Shown here: positions 31,835-44,095 of the stretch, in pieces
Layout of the letters: every line of letters starts with the position of its first letter
How positions within the stretch are numbered: the first letter of the stretch is position 1
Assembly: GCF_002994745.2 (NCBI RefSeq)
Contig: NC_037092.1
Location: 23,833,001 to 23,897,000, forward strand
Direction of reading: 5' to 3'
DNA: 64,000 nucleotides
From: Rosa chinensis
Lineage: Eukaryota > Streptophyta > Magnoliopsida > Rosales > Rosaceae
Notes under the pieces: model-generated
What the model saw: only the letters and a program-made list of their open reading frames with translations
What the model was told of the DNA's origin: nothing
Database searches by the model: none
Translations under genes and position numbers: made by a program

Positions 31835-34160
31835 TATACTTTGTAGTTTTTATCAAGTATTAATATTTGGTGTTTCATAGCTTCTATTAAATTTGATTAC
31901 GAAATTTTATAAACGATGTGAAAGAGTCATCACATTACATGGTTTTATTATCTTACAATATAAGATGTCGATCCATGATGTAACTATCACCCTAGGGTTA
32001 TTATTTTGCGTATTATGAATCATGACATCGATCATATTTCACTTAATACATTATATGTATTATATATATATATATATAGGAAAACTTGACCGTAGTCAAT
32101 CTATTTATCAAAGGAGAGAAAATTAAGTTGCATTGATTTTATATAACATGAATATTGGCTAGGTCAGACATCGACATGTCGGTATCATATGTGTGTAAAT
32201 TTATCAAATACATTTTGACTTTGTACATGGTATCGTATTTTGATTAGTCTTGGTCCCAAGCTTTAATCATGACTAGCTTACTTGATTGTTAAATTAGAAC
32301 TTTTGATCTAGTCGTCCTGTACGCGTCGTCATCGATCTCTTTTGAACGTGATTCAGTCAAATAAACCAAAGTGGAAATCAATAGTAGCACCATTTTTTTT
32401 TTTTTTTTGGAATAACAAGACTAAAAAATTGCACTACAAAGAGATAGCTGCGGGATCACAAAGACTTGTCAAACATTAACAAGGAAATTAGTAGACCAGA
32501 CACAATTTTGGGACACAGTATGGCCTAGGTTAAGTTATTGATAGTACCATAGTTCATCACCTAGGATAAACATTATGATCTGGCAGAAAAAAATAAATGA
32601 AAGGGTTAAACGCTAGTAACTAGCATCAACTATAAACTATACCATAAATAGAGAAAAGTAATTATCATTTCGAGATTTTCATATTCTGCTGAGAATTACT
32701 GATATCTTGTTACTTAATCCATCAGCTGCATATGATCATTATCAGAGCAGCTTAATTAGTTTACACATGCACAGATGGTTACCCATGGACAGATGGACTT
32801 ATGAGGTTTACACATCAAGAACTGTGGAACTATTTAGGTTTGTTTTCCCACATAAATTTTAGACTTCTGGAAGGCCGGCCAGACATTATATTCTGCAATA
32901 AGGGAGCTAATTAGTAGGAATGTACGTATGAAACTATGAACTTATCTTCAAAGATACATGACATTGATAATTGTTTATAGTACTTAGTCCACTTAGAAAA
33001 AGATAGTTTTGTGTTATTATATATGCATGTACGTAGATACATGCATCAATTTATTATCACTTTTTTTAGTAGATTTATATTATTAATATTGTTATTGTTA
33101 TGTATCTGATCAATTTATTCATTTCAATACATTTTCCATTCCACAAAGCTATGTATTATAGCGCCCTATAATAGTATAATGAACGTCACTGCAGCGTTGA
33201 AGTAAATGTAAATTATTTTTTGGGTGATTTGGGTCGATCTTCAACTTTGATTATAAAATCCATTTTTGGACATCGGAATAAGTTCTTCGCCTATCTTTAC
33301 TTGACTATTTGTCCAAGTCTTGATTCACTCTTTGTGTCATTTGTAATTTTGTATAGTCACTTCAGCTTGGCCGGAAATATACATCCCGCAATCCACCATG
33401 ATCTAATAGACTTGGATATGATGGAAAAGCTTAATTAATTTGAGACAAATACCTGAAATAGCAGAGATATATGATTACATACTCCCCTCCGCTTAATTAA
33501 TCTAATTCTTGAAGGAAAAGGGAACTCACATATATTGTTATATTTGATCCATTAGATTTCTATTCCATTTTTGTTAGGTAACTAATGGGAACTCTTGAAT
33601 CGGAATTCGGAAATAGTTTCTCCATTTTTCATACTAATTCCAGGTATGTAAACAAGCAACCACACACTCAAAATTATTCATTGCATCATGCTCCTGTTCA
33701 AGTCTGTTTTTCATTTTTAGTTATTCAGTAGATCAACTACATCAAGACGAATTCTGGCTTCACATGTAGCTTTAAACTTAATTAATTTAATTAACAGCTG
33801 TATGAAATTGTAAGATCGTGAGCTACCAATAGTTTTTTTTTTTTTTTTTGGCGTAACCAAGATAAGAACGTATCATTTCTGAAAGCCTCTAACCGTACGT
33901 GAGCTATCTATATTCAATACGCAAAGTAATAACTCCACAGACAAAGAGACACAATACTTCATTATTCATATATAACTCATGATAACTGTAAGTCACAACT
34001 AAAAACAGTACTTCTGAAACCAAATTCTCCACAGAACTTCATTAACTTTATAGAAGAAAGACTTGATTCATATTATTATGCTAGTCACGAGTCATGACAT
34101 GCAGAATGCATTACTAAATATATATTCAGTAGCTAGCTGCTTATATTTTTGGTGATATTA
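31835..34160. other. Intergenic region, no gene recognised
   Basis: AT-rich with TA tracts (31765-31795, 32060-32080) and T-runs at 32394-32408 and 33833-33850 that may be minus-strand retroposon tails. The frame at 33220-33438 has no domain. Confidence 0.35.
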
Positions 34161-34166
34161 ATTGGT

Positions 34167-34968
34167 CTAGCTAGCCACGGTCTTTTTTGGAGTAGCGTTG
34201 GCTTCTCCGGATCCTTTACTTTTCTTGCCAGTCCTCTCAGAGTTTGAGCTGCTCAAATCCGAATCCTTTTGCTCCGATGATGTTGTCTGATTAATTTTTG
34301 GACCACTTCCTGTGCCGAGGGATTGCTTTTCAACACATGTTCTGCACGTATGAACCAAACTTCAGGTCAATATTTACTTAATTAATAACCAGAACAAAAA
34401 ACTATTAATTGATTTCAGGTCAACATATAAGAATATAAGATGCTTTACGTATTATGATCATAATAGATTTAATAATGGGAGCCTCTTATGATACGGAAAT
34501 CTCGATCTGGTATATCATGCGGTCAAGAAATGAAAATGAGAATAGAAAGGCAAGAACTAAATGAGCTGCCTTATCTGACGAAGAGCCTGATAAATTTTGT
34601 GTTCATCAGCAAACTTACATAAGGGAGTGACTAATCTTCCGGGAATGTTTAAGACCGTGGTGCTGCGTCTGCAGCCTGCAACACGTACATAATCAATATA
34701 TCAGCTTAATTGGTTCTAATTTAGCTATAATTAAGTTAGACTAACGTGTGTGTTTGGACCACAAGATCGAACTGGGATTTCAGTTTCCTCAGAACTCTTT
34801 TTAGAGCAGAACAATATGAACAGAAATTCCTTGAGAATTTAGGAAACAGAAGATGATCGCGTTCACTTACATAGTCATGGCTTTTTGTTGATAGGACTTG
34901 CAACTGGGAATTTGGAGCGTGTTGGGTTTTGGAGCCCCAAGGATGAAGCCACGGATAGCTAGAGCCAT
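34167..34968 (-). CDS. Small protein of an unrecognised family, member 2 (three exons)
   Basis: Exon 1 is 34871-34968 (donor GTAAGT), exon 2 34619-34675 (57 nt, AG and GT borders) and exon 3 34167-34341 (acceptor GTGCAG). Joined they give an intact 109-residue frame. Skipping the 57-nt exon also keeps frame, so it may be a cassette exon. The start MALAIRGFILGAPKPNTLQ resembles members 1 and 3. Exon 3 opens with TCVEKQSLGTGSGPKINQ, the shared motif with its preceding Cys, then a Ser/Lys-rich polar tail. Function is unknown, and a TATA box stands about 115 bp upstream. Splice sites are predicted by eye; transcript evidence would settle the cassette exon. Confidence 0.68.
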
Positions 34969-35078
34969 ATTGATGAGCAGACTGATATATTTGAAAGAGA
35001 GAAAGTTTCTTTCTTTCTTTCTTACAGTAAAGTGATGCAGATAATGAGTCTATGGAGATCATTCGAATCTGATAGATA

Positions 35079-35088
35079 TATTTATAGA
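35079..35088 (-). promoter_or_regulatory. TATA box of small-protein gene 2
   Basis: The minus strand reads CTCTATAAATA about 115 bp upstream of ATG 34968, as in the two paralogs. Confidence 0.6.
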
Positions 35089-35273
35089 GGGAGCGAGAAC
35101 AAGTACTGAATATTCAATTATGCACGGCTTCTGTAGTAGTGCCGCAATAATGTGCATGTAGTATCGCACCTTTCGTTCTACCTTCCTCCCTTTTTGACCT
35201 TTTTGCCCCTTTGACCATAGAAGACGTCAAGATGATAGAACAGTACTTGTCTTTTCCCTCTCTATAATTGAGT

Positions 35274-35799
35274 TTTTTTTGTTTGGAGGAATAATGAACT
35301 TTTATTAATCACTTAATCAACATACATGAACCGAATGACCGGTGGTGGATACATAGCCACTACACACATTTCCATTACTATTCTGAGTTACGGGATAGTC
35401 ATCTTCAATGACTTGTCACTATACATATTTCTATTATTATTCTGAGTTACGGGATAATTATCTTCAATGACCTGCATGAGTCAAGAACACCCAACCCTTG
35501 ACCAACTACTACGCCCAACTAACCAGGCTACACTTTGAGCAACCACATGAGATGCCTTGTTAGCTTCCCTCGGAACATAACCAATACCTGGCACACGAAG
35601 GACACGCAATAAACGCTTAACCTCATTGACCACAACACCATCCGCAGACCAAGATTCACCATCACTAGACAAGAGGTATATAGCTTGATTAGCTTCCATA
35701 CAATCACTCTCCACTACTACATTCTGCCAGCCATACTCAATAATAAATTCCAGCCCAAGTTTGATAGCAAAAAGCTCAGCCACAGCAGGACGAATTCGC
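35274..35799 (-). mobile_element. 5'-truncated LINE, minus strand, with TSD
   Basis: TATAATTGAGTT (35262-35273) and TATGATTGAGTT (35800-35811) flank the insert, and a T-run follows the left one (poly(A) on the minus strand). It encodes part of a LINE RNase H domain (MAELFAIKLGLEFIIEYGW, then VVVESDCMEANQAI and VPREANKASHVVAQ), ending near 35481. A different lineage from the 26-kb and 48-kb LINEs. Confidence 0.85.
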
Positions 35800-35814
35800 T
35801 ATGATTGAGTTGGA

Positions 35815-37013
35815 GTCTTGGAGATATGCGAATGTATATATTTCAATATATACGTGTATAATACTTTAGGTTAATTATCAAAAATCAAGTACTTTTCATA
35901 TTGGTTTAGGAAATAGAAGTGTTATTTCAAACACAAATATGTACAAATATAATGTGAGTATTATATAAAATTACATCGAATCATTTTAAGTTACAATCTT
36001 ATATTACTTCAATTCTTTTTGTGAGCCGAAGTATTATAAACAGAGGAATTAGTCTATAATTAATTGTGTAAGCGAGAAGACACGAAAAAAAATGTGGGTT
36101 AAATATTTGTGGATGTGGCCGTACCATAGTCACTATCAAGTGTAAGGTAGTACGGTAGCTACATTGGTAGTCATTTTGGTATAAGTATCTCCTTTCTCTA
36201 ATATAGAGTCATAATTAGTTCTATTCATTTGTATGGTAATTTAGAGCAGGCAATTTCGATAATTCGAGTAGCATTCAGTACTTGCGCTAAATAAACAGAT
36301 AGGGGAAATGGTAGTCCTAATTGACAAGGAGGGCCCCGAAGGGGGGACTTTGTCCGCCACTTATTCTTATCTTTTTCTTTTTCACGTACACATGCATGGG
36401 GGGGACCTTGTCATGTGGATTGAATCGAAGTACTGTTCCCATTGTTATTCAATTCAAAGTTCCAACAACACGTTACACGTGCAAAACTTTCCAGTCTTTG
36501 ACACAAACAAAGATTAACTAATGACTTTGACCGTTGATTTAGTTCAACATGACTCGGCACAGTCACTCTACGAAGTGACCTGGCTAGTACTTAATTTGTT
36601 TTCTAGCGTTTATTGACTTCTTAAGTCAATGGGCTTGAATGCTTGATAATCAAATATAACAGACGTACAAATACTTTTGTTCTATTAGTTTTTTATTTCA
36701 TCATTTGGAAATGATGGGTTGGTTGTAACGCACTACCTCAAAGTCTTTTACAAGTTAGTAGTTTATTGAACAAAGAGGATTGGCATGAGGAATATAATCT
36801 GTTCCCAAATACTTAGGCCCTCTAATATGTATATTTATACTGATTAAACTAATTTGTAGGGAAGCTTATGATTCATGTGGGATGACTAGCTAGCTATAAT
36901 CCACTATGCCTGTACGTAGTGCTTCATATTGGTTCATTGTTTTGCGACTTTTGTCGATTAATTTAGTTCATTCCCTCCCTCATCCTTCATGGCTCATCTT
37001 TTGTTAGAGCAAG
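35815..37013. other. Intergenic, nothing recognised
   Basis: Two overlapping short frames at 36308-36521 have no domain. AT-rich otherwise. Confidence 0.35.
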
Positions 37014-37795
37014 TCCACCCGTAGTCAAGAAAATGCAAAGTCGAGAAGTTAAGAATTCGACCGGTCAAGTTACTATTCACTGCCACTAGACATGGGTTTG
37101 CACCCGTTGTTTTTCTTGCCCGGCCAACACTGTTCACCCTAAATTCACTGTTCACCAGTGGGTTTCACTGTTTAAATTCAGTGTTCATTTTATTGTTCAT
37201 CTGTTTTTTAAAAAAAAATTTCAAAAAAAAAAATTTGCTGTTAATAATGAATATTTGTGGATAATTAATGTCATAATTATGCAATTTACTTTTTTCAAAA
37301 ATATTTTAAGGTGGACAAATTATGAGCCACCGACACCGACATTTTATCTTGAAATGAGTGAAAGCACAACCGACAAATTATGAGCCACCGACAATTTATC
37401 TTGAAATGAGTGAAGGCACAACGGACAAATTTCCTTGAAATGAGTGAAGGCACAACCGACACTTTTTGAACGGACCAGATCATTTGCATACTATTCAATC
37501 TAACGGTTATTGTTGATGTAATCTTATCTAAAATTTCAGATCAGATTACATCGAACCAGGAGTGGACACGTGTCCTCGAAGTCTTATCATGTGTTATGTG
37601 AAAATTGTAAATAAATTGAGCAAGAGGCAGCACACCATTCCTCACAAGCTGATATTCACAAATCTCATTTGTTTTCATATTCTCCAGATCCAACACATTT
37701 CCTCTCCTTCCCTCATTTCAATGAAGAGATTGTGGGCTAAGTATCGACAATCTTGAGATGAAGATCTTGAAGAGCTGTGTACGACTAATGCTCTT

Positions 37796-39065
37796 GTGGT
37801 AGCAGCAGTCGCTGAAGCTGAAGCTTCCTCCGGATCACGACAATGGGGTTCTCAACCGGGGCGTGCACCGAATGAGGAGCGGTTTAGGGAATCAAGAGGG
37901 AAAAACATGATGGAAGATTACTTTGTGGAGCGTCCAGTTTTCAGTGAAGAGATATTCCGGACAAGGTACAGGACGAGTCACAATGTGTTCAACCGCATCT
38001 CCAGTGATCTTTGTGGTAGCGACCCGTACTGGGTCCAGAAATCAGATGCTGCAGGCAAAGTCGGACTACTTCCCCAACAGAAGCTGACATGTTCCTTAAG
38101 AATGCTTGCTTATGGTGCAGGGGCAGATCAATGTGCTGAATATTGTCGGATGGCGAAATCTACCTCCATTCAGGCTCTGAAACGATTTACAAGAGGAATC
38201 GTTAATCTGTACTCTGCAGAATACCTCCGGGCTCCTAATCCGGCCGACCTCAGAAGACTTCTCACCAAAGCTGAGAGAAGGGGCTTTCCTGGGATGATTG
38301 GAAGCATCGACTGCATGCACTGGCAATGGAAGAATTGCCCAACAGGTTGGGCTGGAGAATACAGCGGTCGAAAACGTGTGCCCACTATCATCCTCGAAGC
38401 AGTCGCTTCTTATGACACATGGATATGGCATGCCTTCTTTGGAATGCCTGGATCATGCAACGACCTCAACGTCCTTGCTAAGTCCCCGTTGTTTGACGAG
38501 GTCACTACTGGTCGAGCCCCTCGGGTCCAATTTCAAGCAAATAACAGGATTCACAATTTAGGGTACTATCTCGCTGATGGTATCTATCCGCAATGGGCGA
38601 CTTTCATAAAATCAATTCCAAGGCCTACACGACCCAAGGATCTGAAGTTTTCTCAGGCTCAAGAGGGGTATAGGAAGGATGTCGAAAGATGTTTCGGCAT
38701 TTAATTTACAGTCGCGCTTTAGTATTGTTCGAGGAGCTGCTCGTGGCTGGGAAAGAGAAGACCTTCGATACATCATGCTGACTTGTATTATATTACACAA
38801 TATGATAATCGAGGATGAAAGACCAGATGACAGCGATGATGATTTGGAGTCCGATGAAGAAGAGGATAACAATATGAGGCCCAGGTTGGCCCAGGTTTGG
38901 GAAGGACCGACTGGTGATGACTTCGATCCTGTTGGTAGAGATGGTTATTACTTCAACGGATTCATGGATCGATACGATGCCATTAGAAGTGCAAACAGTC
39001 ACTCAAACCTTCAAGGGGATCTGATAGAGCATTTCTGGAACGTTCAAGGCAACATGGAGATCTAG
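37796..39065 (+). pseudogene. HARBI1-like DDE transposase, frameshifted
   Basis: The first frame (302 residues, 37796-38704) holds an N-terminal helical region (FRTRYRTSHNVFNRI) and the first catalytic Asp in GSIDCMHW (about residue 172), the second in GSCNDLNVL (about 223) and the third acidic residue in VERCFGI (about 298). Right after it a four-base insertion at about 38697-38704 creates TAA. The next frame (from 38679) continues the C-terminus LQSRFSIVRGA...TCIILHNMII to 39065. Except for that lesion the protein is well preserved, so inactivation looks fairly recent. The true N-terminus is uncertain. Confidence 0.9.
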
Positions 39066-40429
39066 ATCATAAATGAGCATTTTTTGGAATAATTGGCTAA
39101 TATCTATGTTTTGTTATGTTTGTGTGCTTTGAATTTGGCTTGTATTATGTTTTGGAAAGTTGGTGTGCTTTTAAATTGGCCAATGTCTATGTTTTTTATG
39201 TCAATGTGATTTGAATTATGTTTATTATGTGCTATGATTTTTAATATAAGGTGTGTGCTTTAATAAGGGGAATTTCCAAATACAACTTTTATTTCCTTAA
39301 ATTGTCGCTTACATAAATGAAAAACTAGGAATAAGTACAATACAATTACAAACATGCAGATTGTGGGCTAATTATTTAAATCATAATCCTCATCCTCTCT
39401 AGAAATCCAATTTGTGTTTGAAGGCTCATCATTAGGGTTAGGGTTGGTGGAATCACCCGTAGGGAAAGGTGAAAATTGTGGTTGTGTAGGATATATATCC
39501 CCCGGGGTAAGGTGGTTGCGGATAGTATCCACCGGGGTAAGGGGGTTGTGGAAAACCACCGGTGAAGGGAGGTGGCGGAAATCCACCGGTTAAGGGAGGT
39601 TGTGGGAATGCATCGGGGTAAGGTGGTTGTGGGTATGCACCGGGGTAAGGAGGTTGTGGGTATGCACTACCAAAATTTGGTTGTGGGAATGCACCACCAA
39701 AATTGGGTTGCGGATAGTATCCACCCATAGAAGGTGGCGGCTGCTCTTCAAGATCTTCTTTCTCCGCTATCTTCTTTTGTTTTCTTGACCAATAACGCTT
39801 TTTATTTGGCGTCATTTTACTTGTATCAATCTCCATAATACGCTATTCCCTCTCTTTATTTCGCTCTTCCCTCTCTTTAATTCGATCTTGCCTTTCTTGA
39901 AATAGGAGTTGCTCTTTTCGTATTTCGATTTGCAAGAGGATACATGCTATTTTCTCTTCCTCTTGGAGACTTTGAGCGAATTCGTCATCGAGTTTTTTCT
40001 TGCCCTTGGTTGCCTCTATTTGGTTGTTCGCTATACTCTCGAGACTGCTTGACAAAGGACTTTGATCTTTCGCTGCCTTCTTTCCTTTCCGTATTGCTTC
40101 TTTCGCAGCCTTCCTTCCTTGAGGCCTCACATTAGGATCTGCAGTTTCACCTGCAATTACCTCATCTACATCCATGTCCAAGTTGATGGGGAAATTTTCA
40201 GCAATTGGTTGTGTGCGCATATGTTGATTTCCTTCATTTGATGTTCCTCCAGATGTATGGCTAGGGATGTCTTTAAATTGTGCAAAGCCCTCCACAGCAA
40301 CGTAACTACCAAAGCTCTGAAAATTGTGTTTTTTGTCCTTCCCAGTTTTTCTCTTCATCCCGGCATGCCACAATTTATGTGCTTCATCTTGCTACGTAAT
40401 TAAAAAAAAAAAATGCAATTAGTACAAAT

Positions 40430-41720
40430 AGAACGATATTATGAAGGGTCATCTATTATAAAAGTCATAATTTTAATAAGAAATTATCTCACCGTTTTGC
40501 GTTAAAAATCAATAAATACAAATATAAACATCCTTGTAATTACATTATAATTTATCAATTAATTATTTTAATTGTAACGAAAAGCATGTTACTAGTGATA
40601 TTATAATTAATAATTATTTATCAAGCCATATTTTACTATAATGTATCAATAAGATTTATCAACAAATATAAAGGTCATAATTTTAATAAACCACTATCTC
40701 ACCGTTTTACAATAAAAATCAATAAGTACAAATATAAACATCCTTGTAATTACATTATAGGATTAAATTCTGCTTACTACCTTGTACTTTCAAGGGTTCA
40801 TCAGTTTAGTCCCTACACTTCTAATTTAATCAGAAAAGTCCTTGCACTCTCCAATTTCATCTAATCGATCCAATCCTTCACTATTCCGTCAATTTTCGCT
40901 GTTAAAATGCTGACATGGGATCTTCTCACAGGGAAAATTCTCAAACTACCCATTGCTAGGCAGCCCGCCGACGCGTTAGTGTTGTGAATGCAGATGGGTA
41001 GTTTGGAAATTTTCCAAGAAAATTGACGGAGTGGTGACAGATTGGATCAATTTGATGAAATTGGAGAGTCCAAGGACTTTTCTGATTAAATTAGAAATGC
41101 AGGGACTGAACTGATAAACCCTTGAAAGTACAGGGTAGTAAGCAGAATTTAGTCCTACATTATAATTTATCAATTAATTATTTTAATTGTAACGAAAAGC
41201 AAGTTACTACAATTAAAATGATATTATAATTAATAATTATTTATCAAGCCATATTTTACTATAATGTATCAATAAGATTTATCAACAAATATAAAGGTCA
41301 TAATTTTAATAAACCACTATCTCACCGTTTTACAATAAAAATCAATAAGTACAAATATAAACATCCTTGTAATTACATTATAATTTATCAATTAATTATT
41401 TTAATTGTAACGAAAAGCAAGTTACTACAATTAAAATGATATTATAATTAATAATTATTTATCAAGCCATATTTTACTATAATGTATCAATAAGATTTAT
41501 CAACAAATATAAAGGTCATAATTTTAATAAACCACTATCTCACCGTTTTACAATAAAAACCAATAAGTACAAATATAAACATCCTTGTAATTACATTATT
41601 ATTTATCAATTAATTATCTTAATTGTAACGAAAAGCAATTACTACAATTAAAATGATATTATAATTACTACATTATTTATCATGTAATATTTTACTATAA
41701 TGTATCAACAAATTAAATGA
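40430..41720. repeat. ~218-bp tandem repeat in the Harbinger ORF1 intron
   Basis: The phrase TTTATCAATTAATTA starts at 40551, 41166, 41384 and 41602. The last three intervals are 218 bp once the MITE in the first copy is discounted. Copies are almost identical, indicating recent expansion. AT-rich and non-coding. Confidence 0.85.
40760..41155. mobile_element. MULE-type foldback MITE, 396 bp
   Basis: Long inverted-repeat arms (GGATTAAATTCTGCTTACTA... and its complement, ~150 bp) are flanked by the perfect 9-bp TSD TACATTATA (40751-40759, 41156-41164). It sits inside one copy of the 218-bp tandem repeat. Different sequence family from the foldback at 11407. Confidence 0.9.
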
Positions 41721-42733
41721 TTTATCAACAAATACATACCTCATCAACCGCATTCGAACCGCTCTTGTACCAATGTTTCGCTTGCCTTAATGCACAATGC
41801 CACTCAAAGAGTTCTATCTTCAAAATTTTCCACCTTCCCTGCAAAGATTGGGCTGATCGGCTCTTGGGCCAATTTGCGTCAAAGTGTCGCTTCACGCGCA
41901 ACCATAAGTCATTTTTTTTTTCTGATTTGTGCCCACAATCGGACATTGGCCTACAACTTTCCAAGACTTGCACAATTGAACATCTTCCTCATCCGTCCAT
42001 CTCCTTTTGTCTTGGGTAACCTCATCTTCATTTTGATCTCCCTCTTGTCCGGCCACTGGACGTGTGTTTCCCCTTTGTTCGGCCATAGTGGATAATGAAA
42101 AATATGGATGATGAGAGCTATATGAAGAGGAGGAAGGTGTAACTATGAACTCGAATTTTTTTGGTGTGAGATGTAAAGAAAATCCTAGGTATTTATAGAG
42201 AAATTTTTAGAATTTTTTTTCTTACCGTTTTGTTACCGTTTATTAACGTTACATATATATATAGTGGTTATTAATTAATTACCGTTGGATCCTCTTCTTA
42301 ATTGAAATGGACGGATCAGATTTCATGACCGTTAGGCAGCCAATTCGAAATGACCCAACGGCTCTGCAGCACGTGGCACAGGCTGGGCCTAAAACAGATC
42401 CACTACACGACAAGAGTCTGGAGTCACTCGCTCGGAAGTTGCGGCGCCACGCGTCCTCCGTTCGTGACCCAGTCGCTGCCTTCAGCGCGTTGCAGTGGAG
42501 GGCCTGCTGGTGATGTCGCTTCACGTGAATCATCGGGCCGAGCTGGATTCCCTTCTTCCCCAGTCAAGAAAAATGTCACTGTGTTGCCTTTTTTCTTCCC
42601 CTCAGTCAAGAAAAGCCAATAAATGGCTGGGCAAACTTTCACTGGTGGAGGACCAACTTTGCTTGTGACCGGTCACCACGTCGGTTTTCCTTGCTTTTGC
42701 CCGGACAAAGTGCAACCGCTGCACTTGCTCTTA

Positions 42734-44090
42734 TGAACCAAAAACCTGTTAGTGTTTCTAATCATTCAAAGTCTCTGCATTGTTGCATGATGAACCAATT
42801 GCTAGCTAGGTGGTGAACGTATATAGAAATGGAGAGGAATGTATATACAAAAGTGAATGACAAGAAAAGTCGTACAAAAATTAGAGCCAACTCCGATCAC
42901 ATATGTTATATTAAAGTTGTGTATAAACTATATATAGTACAACAAAACGGAAAAGACTTCAGTACATTAATGTACCGATACATCAGGTAGACCAGCTCGG
43001 TACAATGATAGACTAACTCCATGCATAAGTAGACTAGTCTACCCATGTACTGAGCTAGTCTACCTCTATATTGAGCTAGTCTACTTGATGTCCAACAAAA
43101 CATCGATCTCGACCTAATTAACTTGGAGGTCACAAACTCTGACTTTATGGGTAACACGCTGACTGGTGGAGCCAGCTTATCAACACACTTGGGGACTAAT
43201 AAGTTTATCATTTTGCAATATTTTTAAAATGTTGCATAAATTTTGGAATAATTCTAAGGAAAGGTTGGGATAGCTGATTCTAACTCCGAATTATATCCCT
43301 AAACCGTAATAAGACAAAGGTCCTCTTACTGGAATCTAATGACGGGTAGAATTGCTTAATGCACATGGAATAAATGCATAGTAAATTAGCTAATTAACAA
43401 TAAGACAAAGGTCCTCTTACTGGAATCTAATGACGGGTAGAATTGCTTAATGCACATGGAATAAATGCATAGTAAATTAGCTAATTAACAATATTGAATG
43501 GCGGTTTCTCACTCACTTTTTTATGAATATCAGTGGTTAATTGTCCCGTGATGGCCATGATTTCTTTAAGCAATCAGGAGTAAATTAGTTCATACACAAT
43601 TTTATCATAATAGTTAATAGTTAATTATGATAGATAAATTATTGATCTATAGAATATTATTTCTCATTGAATACGACAAGCTAGTGTTTGGTAGGCGTGA
43701 TATATAATATATGTGTTTGTGTCTGTGTGTAATTTCATGTATGAAGATTATTATATGAGAAAGGATGTTTACTTGTCTACAATTAAATTGATTTTTCTTT
43801 CCCTCTGTAGTCCATTTATCTACACAGAAATTGGATAAGTCCTTTATAAACCAAAGCACATACAAAAAAGAAAAGCATAGCTTGCTAGTAATATTTATTA
43901 TTAAGAAGAATACGACCATGCTTACATGCACATAATGTGCTAACAAAGTCATTCAGCTCTACATGGAGGCATTCTTTGCCAGACTGCAGACCTTGCACCG
44001 CATTATATATTGCAGCTAAAACCACTCCATTTTCCTCCAGATCGATCAGTTAAATAATTAAGAACCATGCATGCTACTTATTAATTATTA
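42734..44090. other. Intergenic with a 91-bp tandem duplication
   Basis: 43308-43398 is repeated exactly at 43399-43489 (unit starting AATAAGACAAAGGTCC). Around 42980-43090 imperfect TAGACTAGCTC-type repeats occur. No gene recognised. Confidence 0.6.
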
Positions 44091-44095
44091 ACTAA

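Larger units (their letters stand above)
39453..42086 (-). pseudogene. Harbinger ORF1, Myb/SANT-like protein, broken
   Basis: Exon 1 (42086-41740) starts MAEQRGNTRP and encodes a Myb/trihelix-like domain (RRWTDEEDVQLCKSWKVV, then WLRVKRHFDANWP and SLQGRWKILK). A frameshift lies in the A-run at 41912-41921. The intron 40392-41739 has GT and AG borders. Exon 2 continues with a NAM-associated-like, Lys/Glu-rich region (KKLDDEFAQSLQEEEK) to TAG at 39843. The same frame goes on past that single stop with MEIDTSKMTPNKKRYWSRKQ and a tail of repeated PQPPYPG-type units to 39453. Family members aid transposase import and end binding. This copy is non-functional. Confidence 0.8.
37017..42730 (+). mobile_element. 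PIF/Harbinger DNA transposon, 5.7 kb, with both ORFs
   Basis: Termini GAGCAAGTCCACCCG and GCACTTGCTC (inverse GAGCAAGTGC) are flanked by TTA at 37014-37016 and 42731-42733, the PIF/Harbinger TSD. The element carries a DDE transposase (plus strand, 37796-39065) and a Myb/SANT-like ORF1 protein (minus strand, 42086-39453), the two proteins autonomous members need. Both are broken. The ORF1 intron is expanded by a ~218-bp tandem repeat and a MULE foldback. Confidence 0.9.

Noticed and set aside
42906..43211. 101-residue minus-strand ORF with repeated YL/LVY units
   Set aside because: Caused by imperfect TAGACTAGCTC repeats; no start context or domain.
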